This document shows positions 1-9,491 of a stretch of DNA of 64,000 bases, one piece after another. The stretch covers positions 1 to 64,000 of the forward strand of contig NZ_JALDSX010000015.1 of the NCBI RefSeq assembly GCF_022748595.1. Reading direction: 5' to 3'. Made by a program: the position numbers and the translations under genes. The stretch comes from Brevibacterium sp. ZH18. Lineage in GTDB: Bacteria; Actinomycetota; Actinomycetes; Actinomycetales; Brevibacteriaceae. The notes under the pieces were generated by a model that did not search any database, was not told the DNA's origin, and worked only from the letters and a program-made list of their open reading frames with translations. Positions within the stretch are counted from its first letter, which is position 1, and each line of letters begins with the position of its first letter.

Positions 1-520
1 CGATCACAAACTGTATTTGTGCTGGTCAGTCCCGGTGAAAACTGTTCTCGAAGAGTTCGTTTTCTGTGGGGCAACGAGATATAACTCTAGACCAGGCCTG
101 GACTCCCGTGCAACTCGAAACCGGAAATCCTGGCGTGACGCCCGTCACCACGACCTACGTGGGGGCTTACTCCCCCGGAATGGCGGGGCTCACAGGCTGC
201 GCTGGCCCCGCCAACCGGTGCAGACATGATCAGGCTCCGCGGTATCCGGGCATAGCGGTATCCGGGCATAGCGGTATCCGGGCATGAGGAGCAGATGCCG
301 CAAAGCAGTGGCCCCATCCTGATGGCGGTCCAGCTCGTGGCGAGCCCACACGCCCCACATGCACCCATGCACCCACGACCGACATGCACCCCACGCACCC
401 CACGCACACCGACGTCTTCGCTGTCACTAATAAGAAGCATTAATAGGAAGCACAGACACCGAGAGCGGGGCCTGTGTACGAAGTTCGGCCGCGTCAGCAC
501 CGTCCACTAGGGTGGAGCGC
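1..520. other. Upstream non-coding region of recQ
   Basis: No convincing gene was found here. The short open frames on both strands lack recognisable domains, and their composition looks like chance readings. The stretch holds several small inverted repeats: a GGGGG/CCCCC hairpin at 161-176 and an 8-bp stem at 182-189/205-212. It also holds a 16-bp tandem repeat (241-285), a C/A-rich imperfect repeat region around 350-420 and a 13-bp direct repeat at 428-452. The A/T-richer part at 425-450 is the most likely place for the recQ promoter, but no clear -35/-10 pair stands out. Confidence 0.6.
241..285. repeat. 16-bp tandem repeat, 2.8 copies
   Basis: The unit GGTATCCGGGCATAGC occurs at 241-256 and 257-272, then as a 13-base partial copy at 273-285. 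The copies are identical, so the duplication is recent or actively maintained. It lies in non-coding DNA 240 bases before recQ. No function is evident. Confidence 0.9.
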
Positions 521-2356
521 ATGACCTCGGCACCCACAACCTCCCCGCTCGACGTCCTCCATGATGTCTTCGGCTATGACGAATTTCGGGGTCAACAACA
601 AGCGGTCGTAGATCAGATTGTGGGCGGTGGTGACGCCGTTGTCCTCATGCCCACCGGCGGTGGAAAGTCCCTCTGCTATCAGATTCCGAGCCTCGTCAGG
701 CCCGGCACCGGCATCGTGATCTCCCCGCTGATCGCACTCATGGCCGATCAGGTCGCGGCTCTGGACAACCTCGGTGTGCGAGCGGCCTACCTCAACTCAA
801 CTCTCGACTTCGAGGAAGCGCAGAACGTCGAACGCGCACTCCTCGCTGGTGAGCTCGATCTGCTCTACCTGGCACCTGAACGTCTCGTCCTGCCGCGCAC
901 AATGGCGCTGCTCGAGCGTGCACAGGTTGCTTTGTTTGCAATCGACGAAGCCCACTGTGTTTCACAGTGGGGCCACGATTTCCGCAGTGACTACCTGGGC
1001 CTGGGAGTGCTGGCCGAACGATTCCCCGATGTTCCACGCATCGCACTGACCGCCACGGCCACACCCGCCACTCACGCGGAACTCACCGAGCGTCTCCACC
1101 TGGGCGATGCCCAGCATTTCGTCGCCAGCTTCGACCGCCCGAACATCACTTATCGCATTGAACCGAAACAGTCTGGCCGCTCGCAGCTCATCAACTTCAT
1201 CACCACAGAGCACGCTGGTGACTCGGGCATCGTCTATTGCCTGTCCCGTCGCGGTGTCGAACAGCTCGCCGAGGCGCTCGTGGCCAGGGGCATCAACGCT
1301 CTGCCCTATCACGCAGGACTGCCCTCCGAGGTGCGCGCCGACCACCAAGCTCGTTTCCTCCGCGAGGACGGCTTGGTCATGGTCGCGACGATCGCCTTCG
1401 GCATGGGCATCGACAAACCCGATGTCCGCTTCGTTGCCCACCTCGACCTTCCACGCAGCGTCGAAGGCTACTACCAGGAGACCGGTCGCGCCGGACGTGA
1501 CGGGCTGCCTGCCGATGCGTGGATGGTCTACGGCCTCGGTGATGTCGTGTCCCAGCGTCGCCTCATCGAGTCAGGCGATGGCGATCGCACCTATCAACGC
1601 CGCGCGATGTCGCACCTCGACTCAATGCTGGCCCTGTGCGAGACCGTCGACTGCCGTCGCGTGCAGCTGCTGCGCTACTTCGACGAGGAATCGGGACCCT
1701 GCGGAAACTGCGACACCTGCATCACTCCCCCGGTGACCTGGGACGCAACTGTGGCCGTGCAGAAACTGCTCTCGGCAGTCATCCGACTCGACCGTGAACG
1801 GGGCCAGAGGTTCGGCTCGGGACAGGTCATCGATGTCCTGCGCGGCAATGACAACGAGCGCTCCCGCGCGGCCGATCACGAGAGTTTGAGCGTCTGGGGC
1901 ATCGGCAGCGATCTCAGTGAAACCCAGTGGAAGACCGTGGTCCGTCAGGTGCTTACGCGCGGTCTGCTCGAATCCCATGGCGACTACGGCGTCCTCGTCG
2001 TCGGAGAGGCCGCTGGCCCCGTCCTGCGCAGCGAGGTCGAGATTTCGCTGCGTGTGGACCCCGTGAAGAAGTCGGGATCCAAAAAGGCAGGGACCAAACG
2101 CCGAGGCGGCCCCGAGATCGAACTCGGGACCGCGGACACAGCCCTGTTCGAAGCCCTGCGTTCCTGGCGTGCCGATCAGGCGAAAGAGCAGGGCGTCCCC
2201 GCCTACGTCGTCTTCCCCGATGCCACCTTGTATGGGATCGTCGAGGCCAAGCCAAGCACCATCGGCGAGCTCGGCCAAGTCAGCGGCGTGGGCCTGAAGA
2301 AGCTTGACCGCTATGGCCCCGGCGTCCTCGAGGTACTCGAGTCCAGCGCCGCCTGA
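521..2356 (+). CDS. recQ: ATP-dependent DNA helicase RecQ
   Basis: This is a superfamily 2 3'-5' DNA helicase acting in recombination and replication-fork repair. Visible motifs are Walker A (PTGGGKS), the DEAH box followed by the RecQ-specific [10 protein letters not shown], motif III (ALTATATP) and motif VI ([12 protein letters not shown]). The zinc-binding cysteine cluster ([11 protein letters not shown], then CGNCDTC) follows near residues 370-400. A C-terminal HRDC-like segment contains [10 protein letters not shown]. About 610 residues is normal for the family. An in-frame GTG lies nine bases upstream (512), but the ATG at 521 follows a GGGTGGAG stretch and was preferred. The gene stands alone and converges on an OsmC gene. 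Confidence 0.95.
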   Translation: MTSAPTTSPLDVLHDVFGYDEFRGQQQAVVDQIVGGGDAVVLMPTGGGKSLCYQIPSLVRPGTGIVISPLIALMADQVAALDNLGVRAAYLNSTLDFEEAQNVERALLAGELDLLYLAPERLVLPRTMALLERAQVALFAIDEAHCVSQWGHDFRSDYLGLGVLAERFPDVPRIALTATATPATHAELTERLHLGDAQHFVASFDRPNITYRIEPKQSGRSQLINFITTEHAGDSGIVYCLSRRGVEQLAEALVARGINALPYHAGLPSEVRADHQARFLREDGLVMVATIAFGMGIDKPDVRFVAHLDLPRSVEGYYQETGRAGRDGLPADAWMVYGLGDVVSQRRLIESGDGDRTYQRRAMSHLDSMLALCETVDCRRVQLLRYFDEESGPCGNCDTCITPPVTWDATVAVQKLLSAVIRLDRERGQRFGSGQVIDVLRGNDNERSRAADHESLSVWGIGSDLSETQWKTVVRQVLTRGLLESHGDYGVLVVGEAAGPVLRSEVEISLRVDPVKKSGSKKAGTKRRGGPEIELGTADTALFEALRSWRADQAKEQGVPAYVVFPDATLYGIVEAKPSTIGELGQVSGVGLKKLDRYGPGVLEVLESSAA

Positions 2357-2387
2357 GGCGCTTCGAGCCAGCCGCGAACGTTAGAGA

Positions 2388-2414
2388 CTCAGTTCGTCGG
2401 AGGCTCAGTTCGTC
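2388..2414. repeat. 11-bp direct repeat spanning a stop codon
   Basis: CTCAGTTCGTC occurs at 2388-2398 and again at 2404-2414, a period of 16. The second copy encodes the last codons and stop of the leftward OsmC gene. The first copy lies just past the stop, so the gene end has been duplicated into the intergenic space. Confidence 0.85.
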
Positions 2415-2986
2415 TTTGTCACGGTGACGTCGATGGGTGTCGGGTTCGTGAAAATGTCGAAGACAGGGCAGTGGGCGTCGACGGTCTTCTGCAGCTCCTG
2501 GTAGGCCTCATCACTGTCGGGTCCCGTGATGTCCACGTTGACGCGGACTGCGGAGAGTCCGGGGCGCACCGTGTCGTCGGCGCCAAAGAGTCCCTGGACG
2601 TCAATGTCACCCTCTGCACTGACTTCGAGGTTCTCGATCGTCAGTCCCAGGTTGTGCGCGTAGAGCCGGTAGACGACGATCTGGCAGGAGATGAGGGCAC
2701 CGAGTGCGTATTCCACCGGGTTCGGTGCCGCATCGTCACCGGCCAAAGGGCTCGGCTCGTCGACGGTGAAGGTGTGCTTTCCGGCCTTGATGACTGAAGA
2801 GACCGAGCCTTGGGCGCTGCCCTTGGCAGAGAAGACCAGCTGCGCGTTCTTCGGTGAGGCTGCGATCCGCTCGTTCCATGCCTGGCCTGCCGAGGCGAGG
2901 CGTGCGGCGCGATCCTCGGCGCTGATGGCTACGGTCGAGCCCGTGTTGGTGGTGGGTTCTGCACTGATCTCGGTTGCGGCAGTCAT
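2405..2986 (-). CDS. OsmC family protein
   Basis: OsmC/Ohr-fold protein of about 193 residues. Family members reduce organic hydroperoxides with a paired-cysteine site. The pattern here is the broader OsmC type: a central helix containing ALGALISCQIVVYRLYA with one cysteine, and a second cysteine in DAHCPVFDIF. The ATG at 2986 is preceded by GAGGAGACG, a strong ribosome site. A longer reading back to 3055 has no such support. The N-terminal 40 residues are extra compared with minimal OsmC proteins. Two further OsmC-type genes occur in this window. The substrate is unknown. Confidence 0.85.
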   Translation of the reverse strand: MTAATEISAEPTTNTGSTVAISAEDRAARLASAGQAWNERIAASPKNAQLVFSAKGSAQGSVSSVIKAGKHTFTVDEPSPLAGDDAAPNPVEYALGALISCQIVVYRLYAHNLGLTIENLEVSAEGDIDVQGLFGADDTVRPGLSAVRVNVDITGPDSDEAYQELQKTVDAHCPVFDIFTNPTPIDVTVTKTN

Positions 2987-3244
2987 GGGGCGTCTCCTCG
3001 GTATGGGTGAAATTCGTTGACGTGACCCCAGACTAAGAACACCGGTCTGCCCCAAGAGGGCCGCTCGTCAGATACCGTCGCAGTCCGTCACACATACGAA
3101 ATACAGCGACGCATATCGACACAACCCGATCCGCCTCAGCAAGGTGACCCCTCGTCGACAGACAGATCTGTCCCCCATCGGGGGACAAGAATCTCATACT
3201 TCTGGTGGACAACGGCGCTGATCAGCGACTTGTAGGGTCGAAAT

Positions 3245-3949
3245 ATGAAGGAATCCCCGCTGCACAGACGACTCGCGACCACGACCCTGCTCATCTCGGC
3301 AGGTACGGTCCTTGGCATCGGTGCTCTCGTGTTCGGGGCTGCCGTCATCATCGGTCTCAATGTTCCCGGAGCCCGGACCCATCTCGACGTCCTCATCATC
3401 GCTGCGTTACTCGTGCAGAGCGTGGGGACTCTGATTGCACTGACGTTCGTCCTACGCCGCCGCGGACACCGAATATCGGCCATCGGCTTCTCCCGCCCCT
3501 CTTGGCGTCTCCTCCATCTGCTGTGGCAGATTCCCACTGCAGTGATTGTGGTGCTCAGTGCGCAGCTCCTCGTTTTCGCGGTCACAGGCTCGGAACCCGT
3601 CAGTGACTCGTCGACCGACTCGATCGCGAGGAGCGCCGGCGCTGTCGGCGCGGTCCTGATGTTCGCAGCAGTCGCAATCATCACCCCGTTCTGGGAGGAA
3701 CTGTTCTTCCGCGGCGTGATCTATGGCTATGTTCGTGACCGTCTCGGAGCAACGGGTGCGATCACGATCAGTGCGATCGTCTTCGCACTGTGCCACGGGG
3801 TGCCGATTCTTCTTCCCTATATGCTTGCGCTCGGCCTCTGCCTCGCACTGCTGCGGGCATTCCACGGGAATCTATGGGGGCCGCTTGGACTGCACATAGC
3901 GATCAATTCGACCGCGTCATTCTTCCTCCTGCAGGTCGTCTTCGGGTGA
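3245..3949 (+). CDS. CPBP family intramembrane metalloprotease
   Basis: Membrane protein of 234 residues with about six to eight hydrophobic segments. It carries the CPBP (Abi/CAAX-protease-like) signature: WEELFFRGV supplies the EExxxR motif near residue 155. Histidines in ALCHGVP and in LHIAINS near the C-terminus complete the metal-dependent site. Bacterial members are linked to maturation or immunity of small peptides, but there is no peptide gene next to it, so the substrate is unknown. It is a single gene that runs towards the end of the leftward Lrp gene. Confidence 0.85.
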   Translation: MKESPLHRRLATTTLLISAGTVLGIGALVFGAAVIIGLNVPGARTHLDVLIIAALLVQSVGTLIALTFVLRRRGHRISAIGFSRPSWRLLHLLWQIPTAVIVVLSAQLLVFAVTGSEPVSDSSTDSIARSAGAVGAVLMFAAVAIITPFWEELFFRGVIYGYVRDRLGATGAITISAIVFALCHGVPILLPYMLALGLCLALLRAFHGNLWGPLGLHIAINSTASFFLLQVVFG

Positions 3950-3974
3950 AGAGTTTCCCGTGGGACGCCGCATC

Positions 3975-4460
3975 TCACGGCCGGTGATGGCCGAACACGA
4001 GGCTGGTGTGGGTATGTGCGATCGTTGGATCCGAGAGATGTTCATCGATGAAGGCATTCAACCCCGTCGGATGGGCGGTGGCGACGTGGACAAGCAGGTC
4101 GCGCTCCCCCGAGACCTGGAAGACGTCGAGGGTCTCTGGAGCCCGGAGCAGTGCAGCGATGACGTCACTCATCTTCGACCGTCCGACCGGAGACATCCGC
4201 ACCGAGATCATTCCGAACACGTGCAGACCGAGCGCTTCGAAGTCGATCTGGGCATGGAATCCTCTGATGATCCCCCGTGTCCTCAGGGCACTGACTCGCC
4301 CCGAGCACGTGGATGGGGCCAGCCCCACTCGGCCGGCGAGGTCCTTGTTGGAGATCCGGGCATCGGAACTGAGCTCGCGCAGGATCGCCAGGTCCACCTC
4401 GGCGAGGTGGGAATCGTTCGTTTCAGAACGATGATCGACGATCAATTCCGAATTCACCAC
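3975..4460 (-). CDS. Lrp/AsnC family transcriptional regulator, probable kynU regulator
   Basis: DNA-binding regulator of 161 residues. The N-terminal winged helix includes DLAILRELSSDARISNKDLA and a recognition helix around LAPSTCSGRVSALR. The C-terminal RAM/Lrp effector domain contains MISVRMSP and DVFQVSGERDLLVHVA. The GTG start at 4460 is preceded by GGGAG at eight bases and gives the usual family length. A longer frame to 4697 would run through the kynU start region. The gene is divergent from kynureninase across 127 bases. In Pseudomonas an Lrp-type protein (KynR) controls kynurenine genes from the same arrangement, so control of kynU is a reasonable inference. Confidence 0.88.
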   Translation of the reverse strand: MVNSELIVDHRSETNDSHLAEVDLAILRELSSDARISNKDLAGRVGLAPSTCSGRVSALRTRGIIRGFHAQIDFEALGLHVFGMISVRMSPVGRSKMSDVIAALLRAPETLDVFQVSGERDLLVHVATAHPTGLNAFIDEHLSDPTIAHTHTSLVFGHHRP

Positions 4461-4490
4461 AAGAACCACTCCCAGTTTCCGTCGTCTGTT

Positions 4491-4512
4491 CGGATTCCTA
4501 CGATGATATCCG
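4491..4512. promoter_or_regulatory. Imperfect inverted repeat, possible Lrp operator
   Basis: CGGAT at 4491-4495 and ATCCG at 4508-4512 form a symmetric pair 12 bases apart in the spacer between the Lrp-type gene and kynU. The position suits an operator shared by both divergent promoters. The symmetry is short, so this is only a candidate. Confidence 0.3.
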
Positions 4513-4587
4513 TGATCTGGGTAGTCTGTGAGGAGATCCGCCGCCACCAGCACCACCGGCCCCTGCCCTACCCGATGAAGGTGACCC

Positions 4588-5871
4588 ATGACGATTCCCG
4601 CGCACAGCACCCCACGTGACCGCAAAGCCTGCGAGCGCCTCGATGCCGAGGATCCGCTGCGCAGCTTCAAGGACGAGTTCATCCTCCCGCCGAACACGAT
4701 CTACCTCGACGGGAACTCACTCGGTGCCCGGACGAAGGGTGCGACCGAGCGTGCTCAAGAGGTCATCGAGGACGAATGGGGCACCGGCCTCATCCGCTCG
4801 TGGAACACTGCCGGGTGGTTCGATCTGCCGGCGACGCTGGGCGAGAAGGTTGCGAGCATCGTCGGCGGCGGGACCGGTAGCACCGTCGTCACAGACACCA
4901 CCTCGATCAACCTGTTCAAAGCCGCGTCGGCTGCGCTGAAGATGCAGGCCGCGGATGCACCGGAGCGTCGCGTCATCCTCACTCAGCGGGAGAATTTCCC
5001 TTCCGACATCTACATGCTCCAGGGCTTGGCCGAGCAGCTGGGCGACGATTACGAGGTGCGTCTCGTCGATGACGCCGAGGTGACCGCTGGGTTCCCGAAC
5101 TCGATGACCGACGAGGTGGCCCTGGTCGTGCTCACCCACGTGAACTACCGCACGGGCCGGCTTTTCGACATGGAATCGACCACCTCGGCGATCCATGCCG
5201 GTGGCGGACTGGTGATCTGGGACCTGTGCCATTCGGCAGGCGCCCTGGAGATCGACCTGGCCGGGTCGGGTGCGGACATGGCCATCGGGTGCACGTACAA
5301 GTTCCTCAACGGCGGGCCGGGCTCGCCCGCCTTCATCTGGGTCTCCGAGGCGCTGCAGAACCGTTTCACCCAGCCGCTCTCAGGCTGGTGGGGGCATGCA
5401 AAGCCCTTCGAGATGTCACCGGACTATGCTCCGGCCGACGGCATTCGCCGCTACCTGACGGGTACGCAGGGCGTCATCTCCATGTCGGTGGCCGAGCTGG
5501 GCCTCGATGTCTTCAACCGAGTCGACATGGCCGCGGTGCGGGCGAAGTCGCTTGCACTCTCGGACCTCTTCATCGACCTCGTCGAATCTCGCCTGGGCGA
5601 TCATCCCGTCGAGATCGTCACCCCGAAAGAGCACGAGCATCGCGGCTCCCAGGTCTCGATCACCCATCCGGAGGGCTTCGCGATCATGAGCGCGCTCATC
5701 GAGCGTGGAATCATCGGCGACTACCGCGAGCCTGAAGTGCTGCGCTTCGGCCTGACCCCGCTCTACATCGGCTTCACCGATGTCTGGGACACCGTCGAGG
5801 CTCTGCGCGACATCCTCGACAACCGGATCTGGGACGCCCCTGCGCACAAGGTCCGCGGCGCGGTCACCTGA
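4588..5871 (+). CDS. kynU: Kynureninase
   Basis: PLP-dependent hydrolase that cleaves kynurenine to anthranilate plus alanine (or 3-hydroxykynurenine to 3-hydroxyanthranilate) in tryptophan breakdown. Full length at 427 residues. Family features include YLDGNSLG near residue 40, WGTGLIRSWNTAGW, the phosphate-contact region TDTTSINLFK, the aspartate in VIWDLCHSAGA and the cofactor lysine K238 in GCTYKFLNGGPG. The start follows GAAGGTGA. No other kynurenine-pathway enzyme lies adjacent. The next gene is a convergent exporter, so the pathway is either split over the genome or serves only to use kynurenine. Confidence 0.95.
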   Translation: MTIPAHSTPRDRKACERLDAEDPLRSFKDEFILPPNTIYLDGNSLGARTKGATERAQEVIEDEWGTGLIRSWNTAGWFDLPATLGEKVASIVGGGTGSTVVTDTTSINLFKAASAALKMQAADAPERRVILTQRENFPSDIYMLQGLAEQLGDDYEVRLVDDAEVTAGFPNSMTDEVALVVLTHVNYRTGRLFDMESTTSAIHAGGGLVIWDLCHSAGALEIDLAGSGADMAIGCTYKFLNGGPGSPAFIWVSEALQNRFTQPLSGWWGHAKPFEMSPDYAPADGIRRYLTGTQGVISMSVAELGLDVFNRVDMAAVRAKSLALSDLFIDLVESRLGDHPVEIVTPKEHEHRGSQVSITHPEGFAIMSALIERGIIGDYREPEVLRFGLTPLYIGFTDVWDTVEALRDILDNRIWDAPAHKVRGAVT

Positions 5872-5913
5872 GCTGGGCGACCCAAAAATCGCGTCGGCAA
5901 CCTTCCGGGCGGC

Positions 5914-5937
5914 GGGCAACCCCTCTACGGGTTGCCC
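5914..5937. terminator. Hairpin between convergent kynU and MFS gene
   Basis: A perfect 9-bp stem, GGGCAACCC at 5914-5922 with GGGTTGCCC at 5929-5937, closes a six-base loop. It sits between two convergent genes, where a bidirectional terminator would be expected. There is no T-run on either side, so intrinsic termination is not certain. Confidence 0.6.
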
Positions 5938-5973
5938 AGCGCCGGAGAGGTTGCCCAAGTCCGCCGAGACCCC

Positions 5974-7248
5974 TCAGCCGAGGCGTCGCCCGCGTCCGGC
6001 TACCGCGTATGCTCCGATTCCCACAGCACCGATCGCCAGGACCGTGCCGCCGATTGTCACGGCCTGCGGGATCGTGGCGATCGTGCCGAGCACGCCGACG
6101 GTGACACCGGAGAAGGTCTGCATACCGGGGCCAAACGTTGCATAGGAGCCGATGACCCGTCCGCGGATCTCGGAGGGCGCTTCAAGCTGAATGATCGCCA
6201 TCTCCGTCGCCTCGGCGGTGATCTTGCAGACCCCGGCGAGGACGAGGACGCTCAGCGCCAGCCACAGATGCGAGGTGAAGGCGAAGACGACCGAGCTCGC
6301 CCCCAAACCGGCCGCAGCGACCGCAGCCGCAGCAGGTGTCGGCCGCACCCACCCGGTGGCCTCGAGGAAGAACCCGCCGAGCACTCCGCCGGCACCCAGT
6401 GCGAAGAGCAGCAGCCCGTACGTGAAGTCGCTGTCGCCGCCTGGGCCGGAGAGGATGTCGCCGAAGACCGGCATCGCGGTCTGCAGGACTGCACCGATCG
6501 TGATCGAGGCGAGCGCCGCCAGGAGCAACATGCCGATGATCGACTTGTTGTGGCGAACCTCGGCGAGGACCTTAAGCGACTGCACCAGTGTGGTCCTGGC
6601 CGTGCGGACGCCGCCGCTGCGCGTGTGGCCGGTGAATGGTGTGCGAATGAGGAAGATGGTCAGCGGCAGGTAGAAGACGATGTTGATGAAGATGCCCCAG
6701 GTCGGGCCGAAGGCGAGCAGAAGTGCCGAACCGACGACGGGCCCGAACAGGATGCCGAGGCTGCGGAAGGTCGCATTCATCCGCACCGCGCTCGGCAGTT
6801 CTTCACGATCAACGAAGTCATGCAGCATCATCTGCTCGGCCGGTCCCCACAGACAGCCGGCCAGGCCGTGGATGACGAGCAGCACGCATGCCTGCCACAG
6901 CTGCAGGGAGTCGGTGAGGAACAGGATTCCCCAGCACAGGGACACGACCATGAACATGACCTGGCCGATTTGGATCAGGCGCCGGCAGTCGAATCGCTCG
7001 GCCAGGGATCCCGCGTAGACCGAGAGCAGGAGGAACGGCAGCCAGTGGCTGATGAGCTGGAAGCCCACGAGTGCCGGGGACTCGAACTTCTGCCACAGCA
7101 CCCAGTAGGTGATGACGTGCTCGATGTTGTCGCCCATCATCGCCGTGCCCGAACCGATCAGATATGGTGCGGTCTTCCAACTCCGCAGCACCCCGAATCG
7201 GCGTGGATTCGGGGAACTCTCCGCAGCTTCGTCTCGACGCTCACTCAC
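5974..7248 (-). CDS. MFS transporter
   Basis: Major facilitator protein of 424 residues with about twelve membrane segments. It resembles the EntS/multidrug branch: the first helix region contains GTAMMGDNIEHV, and a loop SLAERFDCRRLI follows helix 2, matching the family D-R/K-x-G-R-R pattern in a degenerate form. The second half begins near residue 230 after a charged central loop. The start is a GTG at 7248. The substrate cannot be read from the sequence. It is convergent with kynU and divergent from the cysteine hydrolase. Confidence 0.85.
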   Translation of the reverse strand: MSERRDEAAESSPNPRRFGVLRSWKTAPYLIGSGTAMMGDNIEHVITYWVLWQKFESPALVGFQLISHWLPFLLLSVYAGSLAERFDCRRLIQIGQVMFMVVSLCWGILFLTDSLQLWQACVLLVIHGLAGCLWGPAEQMMLHDFVDREELPSAVRMNATFRSLGILFGPVVGSALLLAFGPTWGIFINIVFYLPLTIFLIRTPFTGHTRSGGVRTARTTLVQSLKVLAEVRHNKSIIGMLLLAALASITIGAVLQTAMPVFGDILSGPGGDSDFTYGLLLFALGAGGVLGGFFLEATGWVRPTPAAAAVAAAGLGASSVVFAFTSHLWLALSVLVLAGVCKITAEATEMAIIQLEAPSEIRGRVIGSYATFGPGMQTFSGVTVGVLGTIATIPQAVTIGGTVLAIGAVGIGAYAVAGRGRRLG

Positions 7249-7388
7249 CCGACCTATTCTGGCATCACGTGCACATCTGCCCGGTCCGTTTCCGCACCGC
7301 GGAACCCGAACCTCACCCGCCGAGGCGGTTCTGCCCTTGATCGAGCATGTCCCCTTGGCGGAGAATTGAGGCGATCAAGGAGGATCAC

Positions 7389-7973
7389 ATGTCCACAGCT
7401 GCCGCTGCCGGAGACACAACGCTCGCATCCACTCGCCCGAGGACCGCGCTCATCGTCATCGACGTCCAGAACGGCGTCTTCGCCGAGTCCTGGCACGCCG
7501 GCGAGGTGATTGCAACGATCTCCGATCTCGTTCAGCGCGCCCGCGACACAGAGACCGAAGTCATCTGGGTCAGACACTCTTCAGGGGAACTGCCACCGGG
7601 TTCGCCGCAATGGCAGATCGTCGACGCGCTCACGCCGCAGAACGGTGAGGCGGTTGTCGAGAAGACCCATGGAAACACCTTCGAGGACACGAACTTCGAG
7701 GAGGTCCTCGCGGCCAAGGGCATCGGGCACCTCGTCGTCACCGGTGCGCAGTCCGACTCGTGCATCCGTTCGACGATCCACGGCGGATTCGCCCGCGGCT
7801 ATGACGTCACCCTGGTCTCAGATGCTCACACGACCGAAGATCTCAGTGACTGGGGAGCCCCGCCACCGGACAAGGTGGTCTCTCACACGAATCTCTACTG
7901 GGGGTTCGAATCCGGGCCCGGACGAAGCGCCCGAGTGCAGGAATCAGCACAGGTCGACTTCACGGCACCGTGA
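7389..7973 (+). CDS. Isochorismatase-like cysteine hydrolase
   Basis: Alpha/beta cysteine hydrolase of 194 residues. The catalytic triad is visible as D25 in VIDVQNG, K92 in VEKTHGNTF and C125 in QSDSCIRST, with the usual cis-peptide region VTGAQ before the cysteine. Family members hydrolyse C-N or ester bonds in small amides, nicotinamide or isochorismate. The lack of partner genes prevents a substrate call. The ATG at 7389 follows AAGGAGGATCAC, a near-perfect ribosome site. An upstream in-frame start at 7347 has none. Confidence 0.9.
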   Translation: MSTAAAAGDTTLASTRPRTALIVIDVQNGVFAESWHAGEVIATISDLVQRARDTETEVIWVRHSSGELPPGSPQWQIVDALTPQNGEAVVEKTHGNTFEDTNFEEVLAAKGIGHLVVTGAQSDSCIRSTIHGGFARGYDVTLVSDAHTTEDLSDWGAPPPDKVVSHTNLYWGFESGPGRSARVQESAQVDFTAP

Positions 7974-8078
7974 GTCGCACCTGGTCCGCCCCGCTGTGGA
8001 GGTCCACCAACCCGACACGGACGCGGGCACCAGCGCAGAGACCAGGCGACTTCCATGGAATCCTGACATGATGAGTCC

Positions 8079-8516
8079 ATGAGTGAGAACACACCGAGTG
8101 AGAACACGCGAAGCATCGAACTGACCAGGCTTGCCGAGAACCACTACCGGGCCACCGCGCCGAGCGGGGCGAGCATCGAATTCGGCCGCGGCGAGGGTCT
8201 GATGACACCTGTGGAGCTGCTGCTCGCGGCGGTCGCCGGGTGTTCCTCCATCGATGTCGACACCGTCACCAGCAGGCACACCGAGCCGACGCGCTTCGAC
8301 GTCTCAGCCACGGCCGACAAGATCGACGAGGACGGTGCTTCCCGAGTGGACAACGTCCACCTCGACTTCGACCTCGCATTCCCTGATGACGAAGAAGGCC
8401 GTAAGGCCGATGCCCGTATCGAGAAGCTCGTCGGTCTTTCCCACGACAAGTACTGCACGGTCTCGCGCACCGTCGAGCAGGAGACGAAGGTCGACTTCAC
8501 CATCCGTCGCGCCTGA
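8079..8516 (+). CDS. OsmC family protein
   Basis: Small OsmC-fold protein of 145 residues. It has the compact YhfA-like layout: GLMTPVELLLAAVAGCSSIDVDTV carries the first cysteine, and the region LSHDKYCTVSRTV carries the second. The two cysteines suggest peroxide or thiol reactivity, though YhfA-like members lack a proven role. The first 12 residues contain a duplicated SENT unit from a 12-base direct repeat at 8081-8092 and 8096-8107. The gene is convergent with PPK2. Confidence 0.85.
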   Translation: MSENTPSENTRSIELTRLAENHYRATAPSGASIEFGRGEGLMTPVELLLAAVAGCSSIDVDTVTSRHTEPTRFDVSATADKIDEDGASRVDNVHLDFDLAFPDDEEGRKADARIEKLVGLSHDKYCTVSRTVEQETKVDFTIRRA

Positions 8517-8595
8517 GTTCATGACCAGCAGAGCCGTGCGGACTCGCGCTGCCACTCGTCGTCGCAGCTGAACCCACCGTCGCCGAGGCGGTGCC

Positions 8596-9459
8596 TCAGC
8601 TCTCGGCCAGACGTTCTCTCTCGACGTCGATGTCGAAGTCCGCAGCGGGCCACTGCGGATCGATGTCCTCGAGGGCGTTCAGCAGCAGCCGCTGCACGGC
8701 CAAGCGCGCGTACCATTTCCTGTTTCCGGGCACGATGTGCCAGGGAGCGGCTTTGGTCGAGGTGCGTTCGAACACCGTCTGGTAGGCCTTCATGTAGTCG
8801 GGCCACAGGAGTCGTTCGTCGACGTCACCCGGGTTGTACTTCCAGTACTTGTCGGGGCGGTCCAAGCGCTCCATGAGCCGGTCCTTCTGCTCATCCGGGG
8901 AGATGTGGAGCATGACTTTGACGATTCGCACCCCTGCCTCGGCGAGTTCTGCTTCGAAGTCGTTGATGGCCTCGTAACGGCGTTCGATCTCCTTCTCATC
9001 GGCCAGTTCACGGACTTTGCCGATGAGCACATCCTCGTAATGCGAACGGTCGAAGACACCGATCATCCCTGGGCCGGGCACCTTCGGCCGGATTCGCCAG
9101 AGGAAGTCATGGGACAGCTCTTCCTTCGTCGGCTTCTTGAACGCGGCAAGCTCGACGCCCTGCGGGTCGACCGCCCCGACGACGTGGCGCACGATACCGC
9201 CCTTGCCCGCCGTGTCCATGGCTTGGAGGACGAGGAGGACTGCCGGGCCCGCTTCGTCCTCGTGGTGGGCGGCGAAAAGACGTTCCTGCAGATCGTCGAG
9301 CTCACTGAAGCACTCTTTCAGGAACTTCTTCCCGGCCTTCTTCCCTCCGTCGTATCCGGGAGTCGATTCCGGATCGACCTTGTCGAGTCGAAATCCCTTG
9401 CCTGCTCGCAGGAGTGGTGCCGGGTCGTCTGTCCACGTCTGGGTCTTCGTTGCACTCAT
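8596..9459 (-). CDS. Polyphosphate kinase 2 family protein (polyphosphate:nucleotide phosphotransferase)
   Basis: Single-domain PPK2 of 287 residues, which moves phosphate between polyphosphate and nucleotides. The Walker A segment is LQAMDTAGKGG near residue 75. The lid and Walker B features lie in FDRSHYEDVLIGKV and in LERLDRPDKYWKYNPGDVD. One domain of this length with the KKPTKEELSHDFLWR motif matches the PPK2-related subgroup often called class III, which phosphorylates AMP and ADP. That subgroup call is from memory. The ATG at 9459 begins MSATKTQ. A longer frame to 9741 has no homology-like content before it. Confidence 0.88.
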   Translation of the reverse strand: MSATKTQTWTDDPAPLLRAGKGFRLDKVDPESTPGYDGGKKAGKKFLKECFSELDDLQERLFAAHHEDEAGPAVLLVLQAMDTAGKGGIVRHVVGAVDPQGVELAAFKKPTKEELSHDFLWRIRPKVPGPGMIGVFDRSHYEDVLIGKVRELADEKEIERRYEAINDFEAELAEAGVRIVKVMLHISPDEQKDRLMERLDRPDKYWKYNPGDVDERLLWPDYMKAYQTVFERTSTKAAPWHIVPGNRKWYARLAVQRLLLNALEDIDPQWPAADFDIDVERERLAES

Positions 9460-9491
9460 GGACTCATCTTTGCAGGCAGGAGAGCCAGCGT

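Noticed and set aside
87-500. A 137-residue minus-strand open frame before recQ
   Set aside because: It spans tandem repeats and C/A-rich low-complexity DNA, has no ribosome site and gives no domain-like sequence.
5932-7509. A 525-residue plus-strand open frame
   Set aside because: Antisense to the MFS transporter. Its product is rich in Arg, Asp and Glu in an irregular way, and it runs into the hydrolase gene. No ribosome site or domain.
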